A stretch of 64,000 nt of DNA from Enterococcus sp. DIV2402 (GCF_017426705.2 NZ_CP147251.1:1898501-1962500), one strand, 5' to 3'. Shown: positions 17,258-27,102, counted from the first letter of the stretch. The notes: generated by a model from the sequence alone, not told the origin. Numbers and translations are program-made.

Positions 17258-17261
17258 TAAT
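17233..17261 (+). promoter_or_regulatory. tkt promoter
   Basis: TTGATA (17233-17238), exactly 17 bases, TATAAT (17256-17261), 46 bases before the tkt start. Confidence 0.75.
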
Positions 17262-17307
17262 AGATATGTAATATAGGTAAAAAAAACCTAAATAGGAGGC
17301 GTTAGTA

Positions 17308-19302
17308 TTGTTTGATAAAATTGATCAACTTGGTGTTGATACGCTACGTACATTAAGTATTGATGCGGTACAAAAAGCAAATTCGGGACATCCAGGACTA
17401 CCAATGGGGGCTGCTCCAATGGCCTACGCATTATGGACAAAACATTTGAAAGTAAATCCAAAAACTTCTCGTAATTGGGTCGATCGTGATCGTTTTGTGC
17501 TTTCGGCAGGACATGGTTCAGCGTTATTATATAGCTTATTGCATTGCGCAGGTTATGATGTAACGACCGATGATTTGAAAAACTTCCGTCAATGGGATAG
17601 CCGTACACCAGGGCATCCAGAAGTTGGCCATACAGATGGCGTCGAAGCAACGACTGGACCACTGGGACAAGGGATTGCCATGGCAGTCGGAATGGCAATG
17701 GCTGAAGCTCATTTAGCTGCTACCTACAATCGTGAGAAATTTAACGTGATTGATCATTACACCTATGGACTTTGTGGAGATGGTGATTTAATGGAAGGTG
17801 TTTCTCAAGAAGCAGCTTCAATGGCAGGTCATATGAAATTAGGAAAATTAATTGTATTATATGATTCAAATGATATTTCCTTAGATGGTCCAACATCAAA
17901 AGCATTCACAGAAAATGTCGGACAACGTTTTGAAGCTTACGGTTGGCAACATATCCTTGTAGAAGAAGGAACAGATTTAGAAGCGATTTCTAAAGCGATT
18001 GAAGAAGCGCAAGCAGAAACAGACAAACCAACACTGATTGAAGTGAAAACTGTCATCGGGTTTGGCGCACCAAATGCAGGGACCTCTTCTGTACACGGCG
18101 CACCGTTAGGAGCAGAAGGCATTCAAGCAGCGAAAAAAGCCTACGGCTGGGAGTATCCTGAATTTGCTGTACCTGAAGAAGTTGCAGCACGTTTTAAAGA
18201 AACAATGGTCGACAAAGGTGCTGAGTATGAAGCCGCTTGGAATGAATTATTTGCAGCATACGAAACCGCTTATCCAGAATTAGCCAACCAATTCAACCAA
18301 GCTTTTGCCGGAGAATTGCCAGAAAATTGGGAAGCAGAATTACCAACTTATGAAGTGGGATCAAGTCAAGCTAGCCGTGTGTCAAGTAAAGACATGATTC
18401 AAGCGTTATCAAAAGCTGTCCCTAGTTTATGGGGTGGTTCAGCCGATCTATCTGCCTCAAACAATACGATGGTCGCTGCTGAAAAAGATTTCGAACCCGG
18501 ACAATACGAAGGCCGTAATATTTGGTTTGGTGTACGTGAATTCGCAATGGCAGCTGCGATGAACGGGATTCAATTACATGGTGGCACACGTGTTTATGGC
18601 GGAACATTCTTCGTTTTCGTTGATTACTTACGTCCAGCGGTACGTTTGTCAGCGATTCAAAATATTCCCGTTACTTACGTGTTAACACACGACTCTGTAG
18701 CAGTTGGGGAAGATGGACCAACCCATGAACCAGTAGAACAATTATCTAGCTTACGTAGTATGCCAAATGTGCAAGTGATTCGTCCAGCGGATGGGAATGA
18801 AACACGTGCCGCTTGGAAATTAGCCATGACATCAGCGGATAAACCAACTGTTTTAGTATTAAGTCGTCAAAACTTACCAGTCATTGAAGGGACAAAAGAA
18901 AATGCCGATGAAAATGTAGCCAAAGGTGGGTATGTCATTTCGGCTCAAAAAGGAGACAAACCAGAAGGTATTTTAATTGCGACTGGTTCAGAAGTCAACT
19001 TAGCTGTGGAAGCACAAAAAGTGCTAGCTGAAGAAGGAATTGACGTATCGGTTGTTTCTTTACCAAGTTTTGATTTGTTTGATGCACAATCAGATGAGTA
19101 CAAAGCTTCTGTTTTAGTTCCAGGCGTGAAAAAACGTGTGGCAATTGAAGCAGGTTCCTCATTTGGTTGGGCAAAATATGTGAAGTGCCATGGAAAAACC
19201 ATTACGATTGATCATTTTGGTGCATCTGCCCCTGGTGATAAAGTCTTAGCTGAATTTGGCTTCACTGTTGAAAATGTTGTAAATACATTTAAATCAATTT
19301 AA
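17308..19302 (+). CDS. tkt: Transketolase
   Basis: This 664-residue enzyme transfers two-carbon units between sugar phosphates in the pentose phosphate pathway. Family landmarks appear in order: [12 protein letters not shown] near residue 30, the thiamine-diphosphate segment starting Gly-Asp-Gly-Asp-Leu-Met-Glu-Gly near 155, the second catalytic domain with Phe-Gly-Val-Arg-Glu near 410, and [13 protein letters not shown] near 470. Translation starts at TTG 17308, 9 bases after AGGAGG. It follows lexA-ynzC as in Bacillus and has its own consensus promoter and terminator, so it is probably monocistronic. Confidence 0.97.
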   Translation: MFDKIDQLGVDTLRTLSIDAVQKANSGHPGLPMGAAPMAYALWTKHLKVNPKTSRNWVDRDRFVLSAGHGSALLYSLLHCAGYDVTTDDLKNFRQWDSRTPGHPEVGHTDGVEATTGPLGQGIAMAVGMAMAEAHLAATYNREKFNVIDHYTYGLCGDGDLMEGVSQEAASMAGHMKLGKLIVLYDSNDISLDGPTSKAFTENVGQRFEAYGWQHILVEEGTDLEAISKAIEEAQAETDKPTLIEVKTVIGFGAPNAGTSSVHGAPLGAEGIQAAKKAYGWEYPEFAVPEEVAARFKETMVDKGAEYEAAWNELFAAYETAYPELANQFNQAFAGELPENWEAELPTYEVGSSQASRVSSKDMIQALSKAVPSLWGGSADLSASNNTMVAAEKDFEPGQYEGRNIWFGVREFAMAAAMNGIQLHGGTRVYGGTFFVFVDYLRPAVRLSAIQNIPVTYVLTHDSVAVGEDGPTHEPVEQLSSLRSMPNVQVIRPADGNETRAAWKLAMTSADKPTVLVLSRQNLPVIEGTKENADENVAKGGYVISAQKGDKPEGILIATGSEVNLAVEAQKVLAEEGIDVSVVSLPSFDLFDAQSDEYKASVLVPGVKKRVAIEAGSSFGWAKYVKCHGKTITIDHFGASAPGDKVLAEFGFTVENVVNTFKSI

Positions 19303-19307
19303 TAAAA

Positions 19308-19336
19308 AAGAGGGCAGATTCGCCCTCTTTTTTTGT
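19308..19336 (+). terminator. tkt terminator
   Basis: GAGGGC and GCCCTC arms around a 6-base loop, preceded by an A-run and followed by a T-run. Confidence 0.88.
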
Positions 19337-19451
19337 TTTATGGAGAAATATTATACATTTTATTGAAAGTTTTTTTAAAAACTTTTTGTAATGTGGAAGT
19401 TGATAAATCAGACTTTATGTTCGTTTTTTTTAAAAGACTTGAACAAAAAAA

Positions 19452-19480
19452 TTGTTTTCATTGGCATTTTGTCATACAAT
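19452..19480 (+). promoter_or_regulatory. Promoter of the LysM glucosaminidase gene
   Basis: TTGTTT (19452-19457), 17-base spacer, TACAAT (19475-19480). The rest of the 243-base gap is AT-rich with no further visible feature. Confidence 0.5.
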
Positions 19481-19545
19481 GGCTTTATCATTAGATTGTA
19501 TGGTTTTTTTCATATAGTTTTCGAAAAGCTTTTTAGGAGGATGTT

Positions 19546-20433
19546 ATGACTTACAAAACACGTAGTGAGCGCCATCAAAAAATACAAAGGAAATATACTT
19601 TAAATCGAAAAGCAGTATTACCTTTATTAGGCACAGGATTAGTGTTAGCTCCGACTACTATGGCAATGGTTCCTCAGCAAGTGGAAGCACAAGAATATGC
19701 TACTGAAAATGGGGCGCAAGGGTTAATCAACCAGATTGGTGCAACTGCTCAACAAATTGCAGCAAGCAACGATTTATATGCATCTGTAATGATTGCTCAA
19801 GCTTTATTAGAAAGTGGCAATGGAACATCACTGTTATCTTCAGCTCCACATTACAATTTGTTTGGTATTAAAGCGTATGGTTCTGAACCATCTATTTGGT
19901 TAGGAACACAAGAATATATTAATGGGCAATGGGTCTCTATGAATGAACCATTTAGAGTATATGGCTCTTATTGGGAATCTCTACAAGATCATGCCGCATT
20001 ATTAAGAAGTACAAGCTATTCCACAGGCGTTTCTAATTATAGTGGTACATGGAAAAGTCAAACTACTAGTTTTTACGATGCTACAGCATATTTGACTGGT
20101 CGTTATGCTACAGACCCAACATATAACCAAAAATTGAATTGGTTAATTGAAACATATAATTTAACTAGCTTTGATACTCCTTCACAAGTAGTAACTACTT
20201 ATGTAGAACCTGAACAAACTAGTTATGTAACTGAGACAGCTACCGCAGAAACTGGTTATACAGAAACAGCGTATACTGAACCAGCTTATGCAAGTAGTGG
20301 CACGCATACTGTGGTTGCAGGAGATACATTATGGGACATTGCAAATGCTTATGGTACTTCTGTAGATCAATTAATGGCTAATAATGGATTGACTGATGGA
20401 CTAATTGTCGTAGGACAACAATTAGTTGTTTAA
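19546..20433 (+). CDS. Secreted LysM peptidoglycan N-acetylglucosaminidase (GH73)
   Basis: This 295-residue autolysin has a Sec signal (basic residues 1-22, hydrophobic stretch 23-42, cleavage probably near Val-Glu-Ala-Gln about 46-49). A GH73 glucosaminidase domain (about 55-205) carries the likely catalytic Glu89 in Leu-Leu-Glu-Ser-Gly, followed by Asn-Leu-Phe-Gly-Ile-Lys. A Thr/Glu/Tyr-rich linker (about 207-248) leads to one C-terminal LysM (Gly-Asp-Thr-Leu-Trp-Asp-Ile-Ala). It should hydrolyse the glycan backbone during cell separation or wall turnover. Compared with multi-LysM enterococcal AtlA-type enzymes it is short. The start follows TAGGAGGATGTT. It is flanked by its own promoter and terminator. 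Confidence 0.92.
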   Translation: MTYKTRSERHQKIQRKYTLNRKAVLPLLGTGLVLAPTTMAMVPQQVEAQEYATENGAQGLINQIGATAQQIAASNDLYASVMIAQALLESGNGTSLLSSAPHYNLFGIKAYGSEPSIWLGTQEYINGQWVSMNEPFRVYGSYWESLQDHAALLRSTSYSTGVSNYSGTWKSQTTSFYDATAYLTGRYATDPTYNQKLNWLIETYNLTSFDTPSQVVTTYVEPEQTSYVTETATAETGYTETAYTEPAYASSGTHTVVAGDTLWDIANAYGTSVDQLMANNGLTDGLIVVGQQLVV

Positions 20434-20461
20434 TTCTTAGGTGAACAATAAAAACAATCAT

Positions 20462-20506
20462 AACAATTTAAGAGGAGCCTTTCGCTCCCCTTAAATTGTT
20501 TTTTTG
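20462..20506 (+). terminator. Terminator after the glucosaminidase gene
   Basis: A 17-pair stem (AACAATTTAAG-GAGC type arms, one mismatch) with a 4-base loop and a T-run. Confidence 0.85.
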
Positions 20507-20593
20507 TTTAGCTAATAAGATTAAAAAATGATAGATGCTAGCTATCACTATCGATAAATTGATGATTTGTATTTTTATTGTTCTTAAAAGAAT

Positions 20594-20622
20594 TTGCTAT
20601 CAAGTCATGAATTCGCTACAAT
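20594..20622 (+). promoter_or_regulatory. cysK promoter
   Basis: TTGCTA (20594-20599), 17 bases, TACAAT (20617-20622), 28 bases before cysK. No T-box or S-box precedes it. Confidence 0.6.
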
Positions 20623-20650
20623 GAGTTATAAATAAAGGAGGAGAGTCGAA

Positions 20651-21583
20651 ATGAGTGAGATTTATCAATCGATTACAGAACTTGTTGGCAATACCCCTAT
20701 CGTAAAATTAAATAATATTGTACCTGAAGGAGCAGCGGATATTTATGTGAAGCTGGAATCATTTAACCCAGGTAGCAGTGTCAAAGATCGTATTTCTTTA
20801 AGTATGATTGAGCAAGCAGAAAAAGATGGTCTTCTAAAAGCTGGCGATACAATTATCGAACCAACGTCTGGTAATACAGGTATTGGTTTAGCAATGATTG
20901 GAGCGGCCAAAGGGTATCGTGTGGTGTTAGTGATGCCAGAAACAATGAGTATTGAACGACGTAAACTAATGCAAGCATATGGAGCAGAATTAATTCTTAC
21001 TCCAGGTACAGAAGGTATTTCTGGATCTATTAACAAAGCGAAAGAATTAGCAGCTGAAAATGGCTATTTCATGCCATTACAATTTGATAATCCAGCAAAT
21101 CCAGCTATTCACGAAGCAACTACTGGTAAAGAAATTATTCAAGCATTTGGCGAACAAGGATTAGATGCTTTTGTTGCTGGAATTGGGACAGGAGGAACAA
21201 TTACAGGAGCAGGTCGTGCATTAAAAGATGCGTATCAAGAAATTAAAATTTATGGCGTTGAACCAGCGGAATCAGCAATTTTGAGTGGAAACCAGCCAGG
21301 GCCACATAAAATTCAAGGAATCGGGACAGGTTTTGTACCTGCTGTTTTAGATGTGGAAATATTTGATGAGGTTTTGGCAGTTTCAAGTGATGATGCCATG
21401 GCAACCGCTCGTGAAGTTGGCGTGAAAGAAGGTATTCTTGTCGGAATTTCATCAGGAGCCGCTATCAATGCGGCATTACGTGTCGCTCAAGCACTAGGAG
21501 CAGGCAAAAAAGTTTTAGCGATTGTTCCTGATAATGGCGAACGGTACTTATCAACGGCATTATATCAGTTTGATGAAGCTTAA
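20651..21583 (+). CDS. cysK: Cysteine synthase A (O-acetylserine sulfhydrylase)
   Basis: A 310-residue fold-type II PLP enzyme that makes L-cysteine from O-acetylserine and sulfide. The PLP-binding Lys lies in Gly-Ser-Ser-Val-Lys-Asp-Arg near residue 44, the substrate loop Thr-Ser-Gly-Asn-Thr-Gly near 70, and the phosphate-binding Gly-Thr-Gly-Gly-Thr near 178. Length is normal for CysK and there is no CBS domain. Start ATG 20651 follows AAAGGAGGAGAG. It stands alone between terminators, without a serine acetyltransferase nearby, so the source of O-acetylserine is not evident here. Confidence 0.95.
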   Translation: MSEIYQSITELVGNTPIVKLNNIVPEGAADIYVKLESFNPGSSVKDRISLSMIEQAEKDGLLKAGDTIIEPTSGNTGIGLAMIGAAKGYRVVLVMPETMSIERRKLMQAYGAELILTPGTEGISGSINKAKELAAENGYFMPLQFDNPANPAIHEATTGKEIIQAFGEQGLDAFVAGIGTGGTITGAGRALKDAYQEIKIYGVEPAESAILSGNQPGPHKIQGIGTGFVPAVLDVEIFDEVLAVSSDDAMATAREVGVKEGILVGISSGAAINAALRVAQALGAGKKVLAIVPDNGERYLSTALYQFDEA

Positions 21584-21600
21584 TTGTTAGATAAAAAAAG

Positions 21601-21636
21601 AAACCTATTCTTGTTGGCGCAAGAATAGGTTTTTTT
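21601..21636 (+). terminator. cysK terminator
   Basis: Perfect 13-base arms AAACCTATTCTTG and CAAGAATAGGTTT, 6-base loop, T-run. Confidence 0.9.
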
Positions 21637-21707
21637 GATATAAATTGCTAGAAAAAAAGAGAAAGTCATAGTATGATAAAAAAAGATAGAAGAATGGAGG
21701 GAATCCT

Positions 21708-22139
21708 GTGACGACTTTTGATGATGCATTGAACCATTTAAAAGAAGAAAATATTCGCATCACACCACAACGGATCGCCATTTTAGAATTTTTAGCAAAT
21801 GCCAAAACTCATCCAACTGCTGAAGATATTTATCAAGCAATTGCTGTGAAATTTCCTGGTATGAGTGTTGCAACTGTTTATAATAATTTACGATTATTTA
21901 CAGAAATCGGCTTTGTTAAAGAAATGAATTATGGTGACGCTTCTAGTCGTTTTGATTTTCATACAGATCCTCATTATCATGCTATTTGCAAACAATGCGG
22001 AAAAATTGCAGATTTTCATTATCCAGGACTTGAAGACGTTGAGATGGCTGCTCAACAATTGACTGGTTATACAATTAGTTCACATCGTTTAGAAGTTTAT
22101 GGATTGTGTCCTGATTGTCAAAAAGGAGGAAATAATTAA
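21708..22139 (+). CDS. perR: Peroxide-responsive repressor PerR (Fur family)
   Basis: This 143-residue Fur-family protein has all five PerR regulatory-metal ligands at a constant offset of -2 from Bacillus PerR: His35, Asp83, His89, His91 and Asp102. Asp83 in Ser-Arg-Phe-Asp-Phe separates PerR from Fur. The structural zinc cysteines are Cys94/97 and Cys134/137. With Fe2+ bound, peroxide oxidises the His ligands and releases DNA. The gene starts with GTG behind GGAGGG. ridA follows after 2 bases, so they are probably one operon. It is not the expected reader of the Fur boxes in the first 10 kb; those match Fur rather than the PerR palindrome. Confidence 0.93.
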   Translation: MTTFDDALNHLKEENIRITPQRIAILEFLANAKTHPTAEDIYQAIAVKFPGMSVATVYNNLRLFTEIGFVKEMNYGDASSRFDFHTDPHYHAICKQCGKIADFHYPGLEDVEMAAQQLTGYTISSHRLEVYGLCPDCQKGGNN

Positions 22140-22141
22140 AT

Positions 22142-22525
22142 ATGCGTATTATTCAAACGAACAAAGCACCTCAAGCAATTGGCCCATATGTTCAAGGTCG
22201 TATTGCTAATGGATTTTTATTTGCATCTGGTCAAGTACCATTGAATCCAGAAAATGGTGAGGTTGTGGGTACAACAATTCAAGAACAAACAACTCAAGTA
22301 CTAAAAAATATTTCAGCAATTTTAGAAGAAGCAGGAATTACTGCCGATCATATTGTGAAAACAACTTGCTTTTTAAAAAACATGGATGACTTCGTGGCAT
22401 TTAATGAAGTATATAGCACTTTATTTAATGAAGCATTACCTGCTCGTTCAGCAGTTGAAGTAGCACGTCTTCCAAAAGATGTATTAGTAGAGATCGAAAT
22501 TATTGCTTCTGTGACTGAAGCTTAA
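22142..22525 (+). CDS. ridA: RidA family enamine/imine deaminase
   Basis: A 127-residue YjgF/YER057c/UK114 protein. RidA hydrolyses reactive enamine/imine intermediates such as 2-aminoacrylate produced by PLP enzymes. The pattern Ala-Ile-Gly-Pro-Tyr near residue 18, Gly-Gln-Val-Pro near 35, the catalytic Arg in Pro-Ala-Arg-Ser-Ala near 103, and Glu-Ile-Glu near 120 all fit. It lies 2 bases after perR and shares its transcript. A PLP enzyme gene, cysK, is two genes upstream, which fits a protective role. Confidence 0.93.
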   Translation: MRIIQTNKAPQAIGPYVQGRIANGFLFASGQVPLNPENGEVVGTTIQEQTTQVLKNISAILEEAGITADHIVKTTCFLKNMDDFVAFNEVYSTLFNEALPARSAVEVARLPKDVLVEIEIIASVTEA

Positions 22526-22532
22526 GGACATG

Positions 22533-22566
22533 GAGCTGTTTCTATTTTTTAGAGACAGCTTTTTTA
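22533..22566 (+). terminator. Terminator of perR-ridA
   Basis: Stem from AGCTGTTTCT paired with AGAGACAGCT, with a T-run. Confidence 0.85.
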
Positions 22567-22597
22567 TATGATAACTTATTAAAAGAAGGGATTTTAT

Positions 22598-23296
22598 ATG
22601 CTTTCATTACAAGAATATTTAAATAATGGACAAACGACTTTGTCCAATCTGCTAGTGGATAATTATCGTCGATTAGGGATGTCTAACGATGAATTTCTGT
22701 TATGGGTTCAATTATATCGTTATCACGAAGCAGGGGATGTTTTTCCTGATTTAGCACCTATTGCAGCTAATATGGGGTATTCACAAAACGAGTTGTATCT
22801 TTTGTTAAATCAATTAGTGCAAAAAAAATTATTAGTCATTGATTCGAAAAAAGATTTGAATGGTAGAATGAATGATTATTATGAGTTTAATGTTATTTTT
22901 GAAAAACTTGAACTTTTACAAAAACAGCAAAAGCAAGAGGTTGAAACACAAACATTTGAGAAGCAAGTGCAGTCTGTTTATCAAATGTTTGAATCAGAAT
23001 TCGGGCGTGCGTTGTCACCTATTGAATATCAACGAATTGGCCAATGGATTGAAGAAGATCGTTATCATCCTGAATTGATTCAATTGGCGTTAAAAGAAGC
23101 TGTTTTGAATCAAGCGTACAGCTTAAATTATATTGATCGTATTTTACTTTCATGGGAACGGAAAAATATTACTTCGAAAATGCAAGTCGAAGAAGAACAA
23201 AAACGTCGTAAAAGACAGATGCTACAAAAAGAAACGCCAACAGCTGCACGACAATTACCTCGTGTATCTATGCATAATTGGCTAGAAGAGGAATAG
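22598..23296 (+). CDS. dnaD: DNA replication initiation protein DnaD
   Basis: This 232-residue protein has a DnaD N-terminal winged helix (about 1-100) and a C-terminal DnaB/DnaD domain (about 125-200) with the conserved Tyr-x-Leu-x-Tyr-Ile-Asp-x-Ile-Leu-x-x-Trp pattern near the end, followed by a basic tail. DnaD works with DnaA, DnaB and DnaI in loading the replicative helicase in Firmicutes. The stop is 3 bases before nth, and dnaD-nth then the PBP/recU pair repeats the Bacillus gene order. Confidence 0.93.
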   Translation: MLSLQEYLNNGQTTLSNLLVDNYRRLGMSNDEFLLWVQLYRYHEAGDVFPDLAPIAANMGYSQNELYLLLNQLVQKKLLVIDSKKDLNGRMNDYYEFNVIFEKLELLQKQQKQEVETQTFEKQVQSVYQMFESEFGRALSPIEYQRIGQWIEEDRYHPELIQLALKEAVLNQAYSLNYIDRILLSWERKNITSKMQVEEEQKRRKRQMLQKETPTAARQLPRVSMHNWLEEE

Positions 23297-23298
23297 AC

Positions 23299-23946
23299 AT
23301 GATTAGCAAAGAGAAAACGATGATTGCATTAAATAAAATGTACGAAATGTTTCCTGATGCGCATTGTGAGTTAAATTACGAAACACCTTTTCAATTAGTT
23401 ATTGCGGTCGCTTTGAGTGCGCAAGCAACCGATGTTTCCGTTAATAAAGCAACTCCAGCATTATTTGAAGCATTCCCAACTCCTGAAGCATTAGCCGCAG
23501 CATCAATTGATGAGATTATTGATAAAATTCGTACGATAGGATTATATCGTATGAAAGCTAAGAATATTAAAGCATGTGCTGAACAAATTTTAGAGCGTTT
23601 CGATGGTCAGGTACCTCAGACACGAGAAGAATTAGTAAGCTTACCCGGCGTTGGACGAAAAACGGCAAATGTAGTTTTGGGAGAAGCGTTTGGGATTCCA
23701 GCATTTGCAGTAGATACGCATGTGGAGAGAATTGCGAAGCGTTTACGCATTTGTAAATTAGATGCGAATGTTTTAGAAGTAGAAGCAACTTTAATGAAAA
23801 AAGTACCAAAGGAGTTATGGGTAAAAACACACCATACCATGATTTTCTTTGGACGCTACCACTGTACAGCACGAGCTCCGAAATGTGAAGTGTGTCCGTT
23901 ATTAGATATGTGTCGAGAAGGTAAAACACGAATGAAGAAAAAATAA
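23299..23946 (+). CDS. nth: Endonuclease III
   Basis: A 215-residue base-excision repair enzyme (DNA glycosylase/AP lyase) for oxidised pyrimidines. The helix-hairpin-helix Leu-Pro-Gly-Val-Gly-Arg-Lys carries the catalytic Lys121, and Asp139 sits in Val-Asp-Thr-His. The [4Fe-4S] ligands are four cysteines with spacing C-x6-C-x2-C-x5-C near the C-terminus. ATG 23299 is favoured by AGAGGAA just before it; a TTG seven codons upstream overlaps dnaD. It is translationally close to dnaD and ends in a terminator. Confidence 0.95.
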   Translation: MISKEKTMIALNKMYEMFPDAHCELNYETPFQLVIAVALSAQATDVSVNKATPALFEAFPTPEALAAASIDEIIDKIRTIGLYRMKAKNIKACAEQILERFDGQVPQTREELVSLPGVGRKTANVVLGEAFGIPAFAVDTHVERIAKRLRICKLDANVLEVEATLMKKVPKELWVKTHHTMIFFGRYHCTARAPKCEVCPLLDMCREGKTRMKKK

Positions 23947-23994
23947 AAGACTTAACTATTTCTCTAACAAGAGGTAAATAGTTAAGTCTTTTTT
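23945..23994. terminator. Bidirectional terminator between nth and the PBP gene
   Basis: Perfect 17-base arms AAAAGACTTAACTATTT (23945-23961) and its complement (23976-23992), followed by T-rich sequence on both strands. Confidence 0.88.
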
Positions 23995-26409
23995 CTATTG
24001 ACTTGTTCCGGGTGTTTCTGTAGGTGTCGAGGTAACAGGTGGTGTTGTTTCGACTGGTACTGATGATACAGGTGGTTCTTCTGAAGACGGTATCGGTACA
24101 CTTGACTCAGGTTCTGGAGTCGTTTCAGAAGGCGTCGTTTCGACTGGTGTACTACTTTCAGTAGGTTCTGTTTCAGGTACCGTTTCAATCACAGAAGACG
24201 ACGTTTCCGGAACAGATTCAACGGTTGATTCGATCGTTGATTCAGACGTAGAACTTGACTCAGTTTTCTTAGAGCTTTCAGTTGTTGGCTTAGGTTCTTC
24301 TGATTGAGTGGTTTCAATCACTTCTTTAGAAGATGGCGTTGTTTTAACTGAAGACGGTGTTGTCTGACTTTCTATGGCATCTTTTAGATAGAGTTCATTC
24401 CCAACTCTCACTAAACCATCCGGCATTTCCCAATCTTTATTTTCTATTGATGCTGAAACAAATTGCATTAAGTTACGATACACATCTGTGGCAACTTGGG
24501 ATGATTCGCTAGTGACGGGTGTTAATTTATCTTCATAACCAGTCCAAACAGCTAAAGAATAATGCGGTGTGTAACCAACAAAACTAATGTCTGGAGAAGG
24601 TGAGTTCACTGGTCCTACTTGAGCAATCTCGCTATCTGTATAGTTTGAAGTTCCTGTTTTCCCAGCCTGATATAAACCAGAAATCGCAGCATTTGTGCCT
24701 GTGCCATCTGTAATAACATCTTTTAGAATGTCAGTAATCATATAGGCAGTCGTGTCTTTCATTGCTTGTGAGCCTTCTGGATGGAAGGCATCAACTTCTT
24801 CTGTGCCATCTTGATAAACAATTTTATTTACATATTGTGGTTCATAATACGTACCACCGTTAGCAAAAGCAGCATATGCGGCAGCCATCTTAAGACTGGA
24901 TACACCGTATTTTGTCCCTTCTTGAACACTTGTATTACTAGAAATCGCATTAGATTGTTCTAAAGTATCATATTGAATGCCTAAACCTTCAAGGAATTTT
25001 TCAATATTTTCTGTACCGACTTCTGCGAAAAGTTTTGCAGCTGGAACGTTACGTGACAAAGCTAAGGCTTTTCGCAAGGTCATCGTACCCATATATTGAT
25101 TATCCCAGTTGTTAATACTGATGTCGGTACCTTCATATTTGTAAGGCTCATCAACAATTGTTTTTCCTGTTGAATAATCTAAATATTCAAAAGCAGGACC
25201 GTAATCAACGAGTGGTTTGACAGTTGAGCCAAAATCACGTCCAGTATTTACTGCATAGTTGGATCCCCAAACGACACCTTCTTCAACATTACGACCGCCA
25301 AGTTGTGCAGTTACTTTGCCAGTTTCTGCATCAATTAGAGTAGCGGCTACTTGCATTTCATCATCAGGGTATTGAACGTATTGATCGCTGTTAACAATAT
25401 CAAATAAACGTTTTTGCGCAGGTAAATCAATATTTGTATAAATATCTAAACCATTTTGCATACTGTCTTTACCGACTTTTTCTTCGACTTCAGCCAAGAC
25501 TTCTTTTAAATAATTATCATAATAACGCCAATCATTTTCTGATTCTGTAAGTTCTTGTAATCCATCATCGATTGGTGTTGCGACTGCTTCATCGTATTCT
25601 TGTTGAGAGAGTTTTTCATTATCTAACATAGTCATTAAGACGGTGTCACGTCGTTGTTTCGCAGCTTCTGGATTGACATAGGGATCGTAATAGTTTGGTG
25701 CATTTGGCATACCAGCAATCAAAGCAGTTTGTGCAGTTGAAAGTTCGTCTAAAGGTTTACCATAGAAGATTTCAGAAGCTGTTTCCATTCCATAGACACC
25801 GTTAGACATATACACTTTGTTGATATAATACGTTAAAATTTCTTGCTTTGATTTTTCTTGTTCTAATTGAACTGCCATCCAAGCTTCTTGTGCTTTTCGG
25901 CGTAAATTTTGATCCTCTACTTTTGTTGAGAAGTAAGATAGCTTAATCAATTGTTGGGTTAAAGTACTCCCACCTTGTTTCCCACCATTAATCAAATTGG
26001 AAACAGCTGAACCGATAATACGAACAGGGTCAACACCAATATGATTATAAAAACGACGGTCTTCCACTGAAACAATGGCGTCTTCTAATTTTTTAGGGAT
26101 TTCGGTTGCAGAAATTGTTTCACGTCGTTCAATTCCAAAATCCTGAAATGCTTCGCCGTTTGCAGCAAAGAATTGGATGGAATTGGCGGATTCAAGTTCT
26201 GCATCTGTTAATTCTGGTGCATCTTTAGCATAATACCAAAATAGTCCCATACCTGATAAAATACCAATGCAAGCAAGAAAGACCAGTCCTATGATTACTT
26301 TTAAGAAAATAGAACCAAATGATTTCTTTTTCTTGGGTGTTTTCTGCTTGCTAGATTTAGGTGCCTTGGTACTATGGCGTGAAGCGCGGGAATTTTGTTT
26401 ATTTGCCAT
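23995..26409 (-). CDS. pbp1A: Class A penicillin-binding protein (PBP1A type)
   Basis: This 804-residue bifunctional peptidoglycan synthase starts with a basic cytoplasmic tail (1-30) and one membrane segment (about 35-60). The GT51 transglycosylase (about 75-250) has Glu-Asp-Arg-Arg-Phe and Lys-Gln-Gly-Gly-Ser-Thr-Leu-Thr-Gln-Gln. The transpeptidase has Ser-Thr-Val-Lys near 394, Ser-Arg-Asn near 449 and Lys-Thr-Gly-Thr-Ser near 583. A C-terminal tail of about 110 residues is almost only Ser, Thr, Pro and Glu. It acts at the outer membrane face and is the target of beta-lactams. It lies 2 bases after recU on the same strand, as ponA does in Bacillus. Confidence 0.95.
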   Translation of the reverse strand: MANKQNSRASRHSTKAPKSSKQKTPKKKKSFGSIFLKVIIGLVFLACIGILSGMGLFWYYAKDAPELTDAELESANSIQFFAANGEAFQDFGIERRETISATEIPKKLEDAIVSVEDRRFYNHIGVDPVRIIGSAVSNLINGGKQGGSTLTQQLIKLSYFSTKVEDQNLRRKAQEAWMAVQLEQEKSKQEILTYYINKVYMSNGVYGMETASEIFYGKPLDELSTAQTALIAGMPNAPNYYDPYVNPEAAKQRRDTVLMTMLDNEKLSQQEYDEAVATPIDDGLQELTESENDWRYYDNYLKEVLAEVEEKVGKDSMQNGLDIYTNIDLPAQKRLFDIVNSDQYVQYPDDEMQVAATLIDAETGKVTAQLGGRNVEEGVVWGSNYAVNTGRDFGSTVKPLVDYGPAFEYLDYSTGKTIVDEPYKYEGTDISINNWDNQYMGTMTLRKALALSRNVPAAKLFAEVGTENIEKFLEGLGIQYDTLEQSNAISSNTSVQEGTKYGVSSLKMAAAYAAFANGGTYYEPQYVNKIVYQDGTEEVDAFHPEGSQAMKDTTAYMITDILKDVITDGTGTNAAISGLYQAGKTGTSNYTDSEIAQVGPVNSPSPDISFVGYTPHYSLAVWTGYEDKLTPVTSESSQVATDVYRNLMQFVSASIENKDWEMPDGLVRVGNELYLKDAIESQTTPSSVKTTPSSKEVIETTQSEEPKPTTESSKKTESSSTSESTIESTVESVPETSSSVIETVPETEPTESSTPVETTPSETTPEPESSVPIPSSEEPPVSSVPVETTPPVTSTPTETPGTSQ

Positions 26410-26411
26410 AA

Positions 26412-27032
26412 CTAATTTTTCTCCTTTTCTTGTAAATAGTGGTTTACAGCTTCTAGATATGGGATACGCGGGGCAATTCTTGGTTGAATTTCAATCCCAA
26501 TTTCTTCAATTAATGAAAGAGATAATGATTTCTTTGCTGTATGTTGCGAATCCCAATAATGAATAAGATGCTGACTATCAAGAAAAAAACAACGTTCTAG
26601 CGTTGAGAACCATAATAATACAAAACAAATGCCATTTTGTTTCAAACAATTTCTCATATGAATAATCTGATGCTCGTGGAAATTTTTTAACGGAAACGAG
26701 GTTTTATTTTTCGTTTCTTTCGCTTCAAAATCAAGATAATATCCTTGATAAACGCCATTATAATCTGTCGTAGAGGCTTCTTTAAAGTACGCTTCTTTAA
26801 TTACAGCAGCGCTTCGACGAGGATAATCTACGTGAACAATTTGAACAGGGGTAGGTTTTTTATGAATAACAGCTTGTCCACGATTGAGATAATAGTCATT
26901 ACTTACATTGATAGCTTCTTCAAATCGCATGCCACGATTTGCAAAATTGGTTGTTTTTTCTTTTGCTTGCATTTTTTGTTTCATCGTTCCATCATAGGAT
27001 ATAGGATGGCCATTGGGGTATCGAAAAACCAT
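26412..27032 (-). CDS. recU: Holliday junction resolvase RecU
   Basis: At 206 residues this matches RecU, which cleaves four-way junctions during recombination and chromosome segregation in Firmicutes. The N-terminus Tyr-Pro-Asn-Gly, the Asn-Arg-Gly-Met-x-Phe-Glu-Glu-x-Ile-Asn block and the nuclease core Thr-Thr-Asp-Tyr-x-Gly then Asp-Phe-Glu-Ala-Lys-Glu-Thr are present, with acidic metal ligands Asp and Glu. ATG 27032 follows AGGAG; an in-frame GTG/ATG eight codons upstream has no clear site. It is the first gene of the recU-PBP operon and diverges from the ypsA homologue. Confidence 0.94.
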   Translation of the reverse strand: MVFRYPNGHPISYDGTMKQKMQAKEKTTNFANRGMRFEEAINVSNDYYLNRGQAVIHKKPTPVQIVHVDYPRRSAAVIKEAYFKEASTTDYNGVYQGYYLDFEAKETKNKTSFPLKNFHEHQIIHMRNCLKQNGICFVLLWFSTLERCFFLDSQHLIHYWDSQHTAKKSLSLSLIEEIGIEIQPRIAPRIPYLEAVNHYLQEKEKN

Positions 27033-27102
27033 AATATTCACACTCCTAGGGCACATTATACCAAAAAGAGAAAAAGAAAGAAAAGGGAAGTGTGTGAAAA
27101 GA

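Noticed and set aside
19303..19545. Possible small RNA or riboswitch before the glucosaminidase gene
   Set aside because: Only a terminator for tkt and a plausible promoter are visible; no conserved RNA motif was found.
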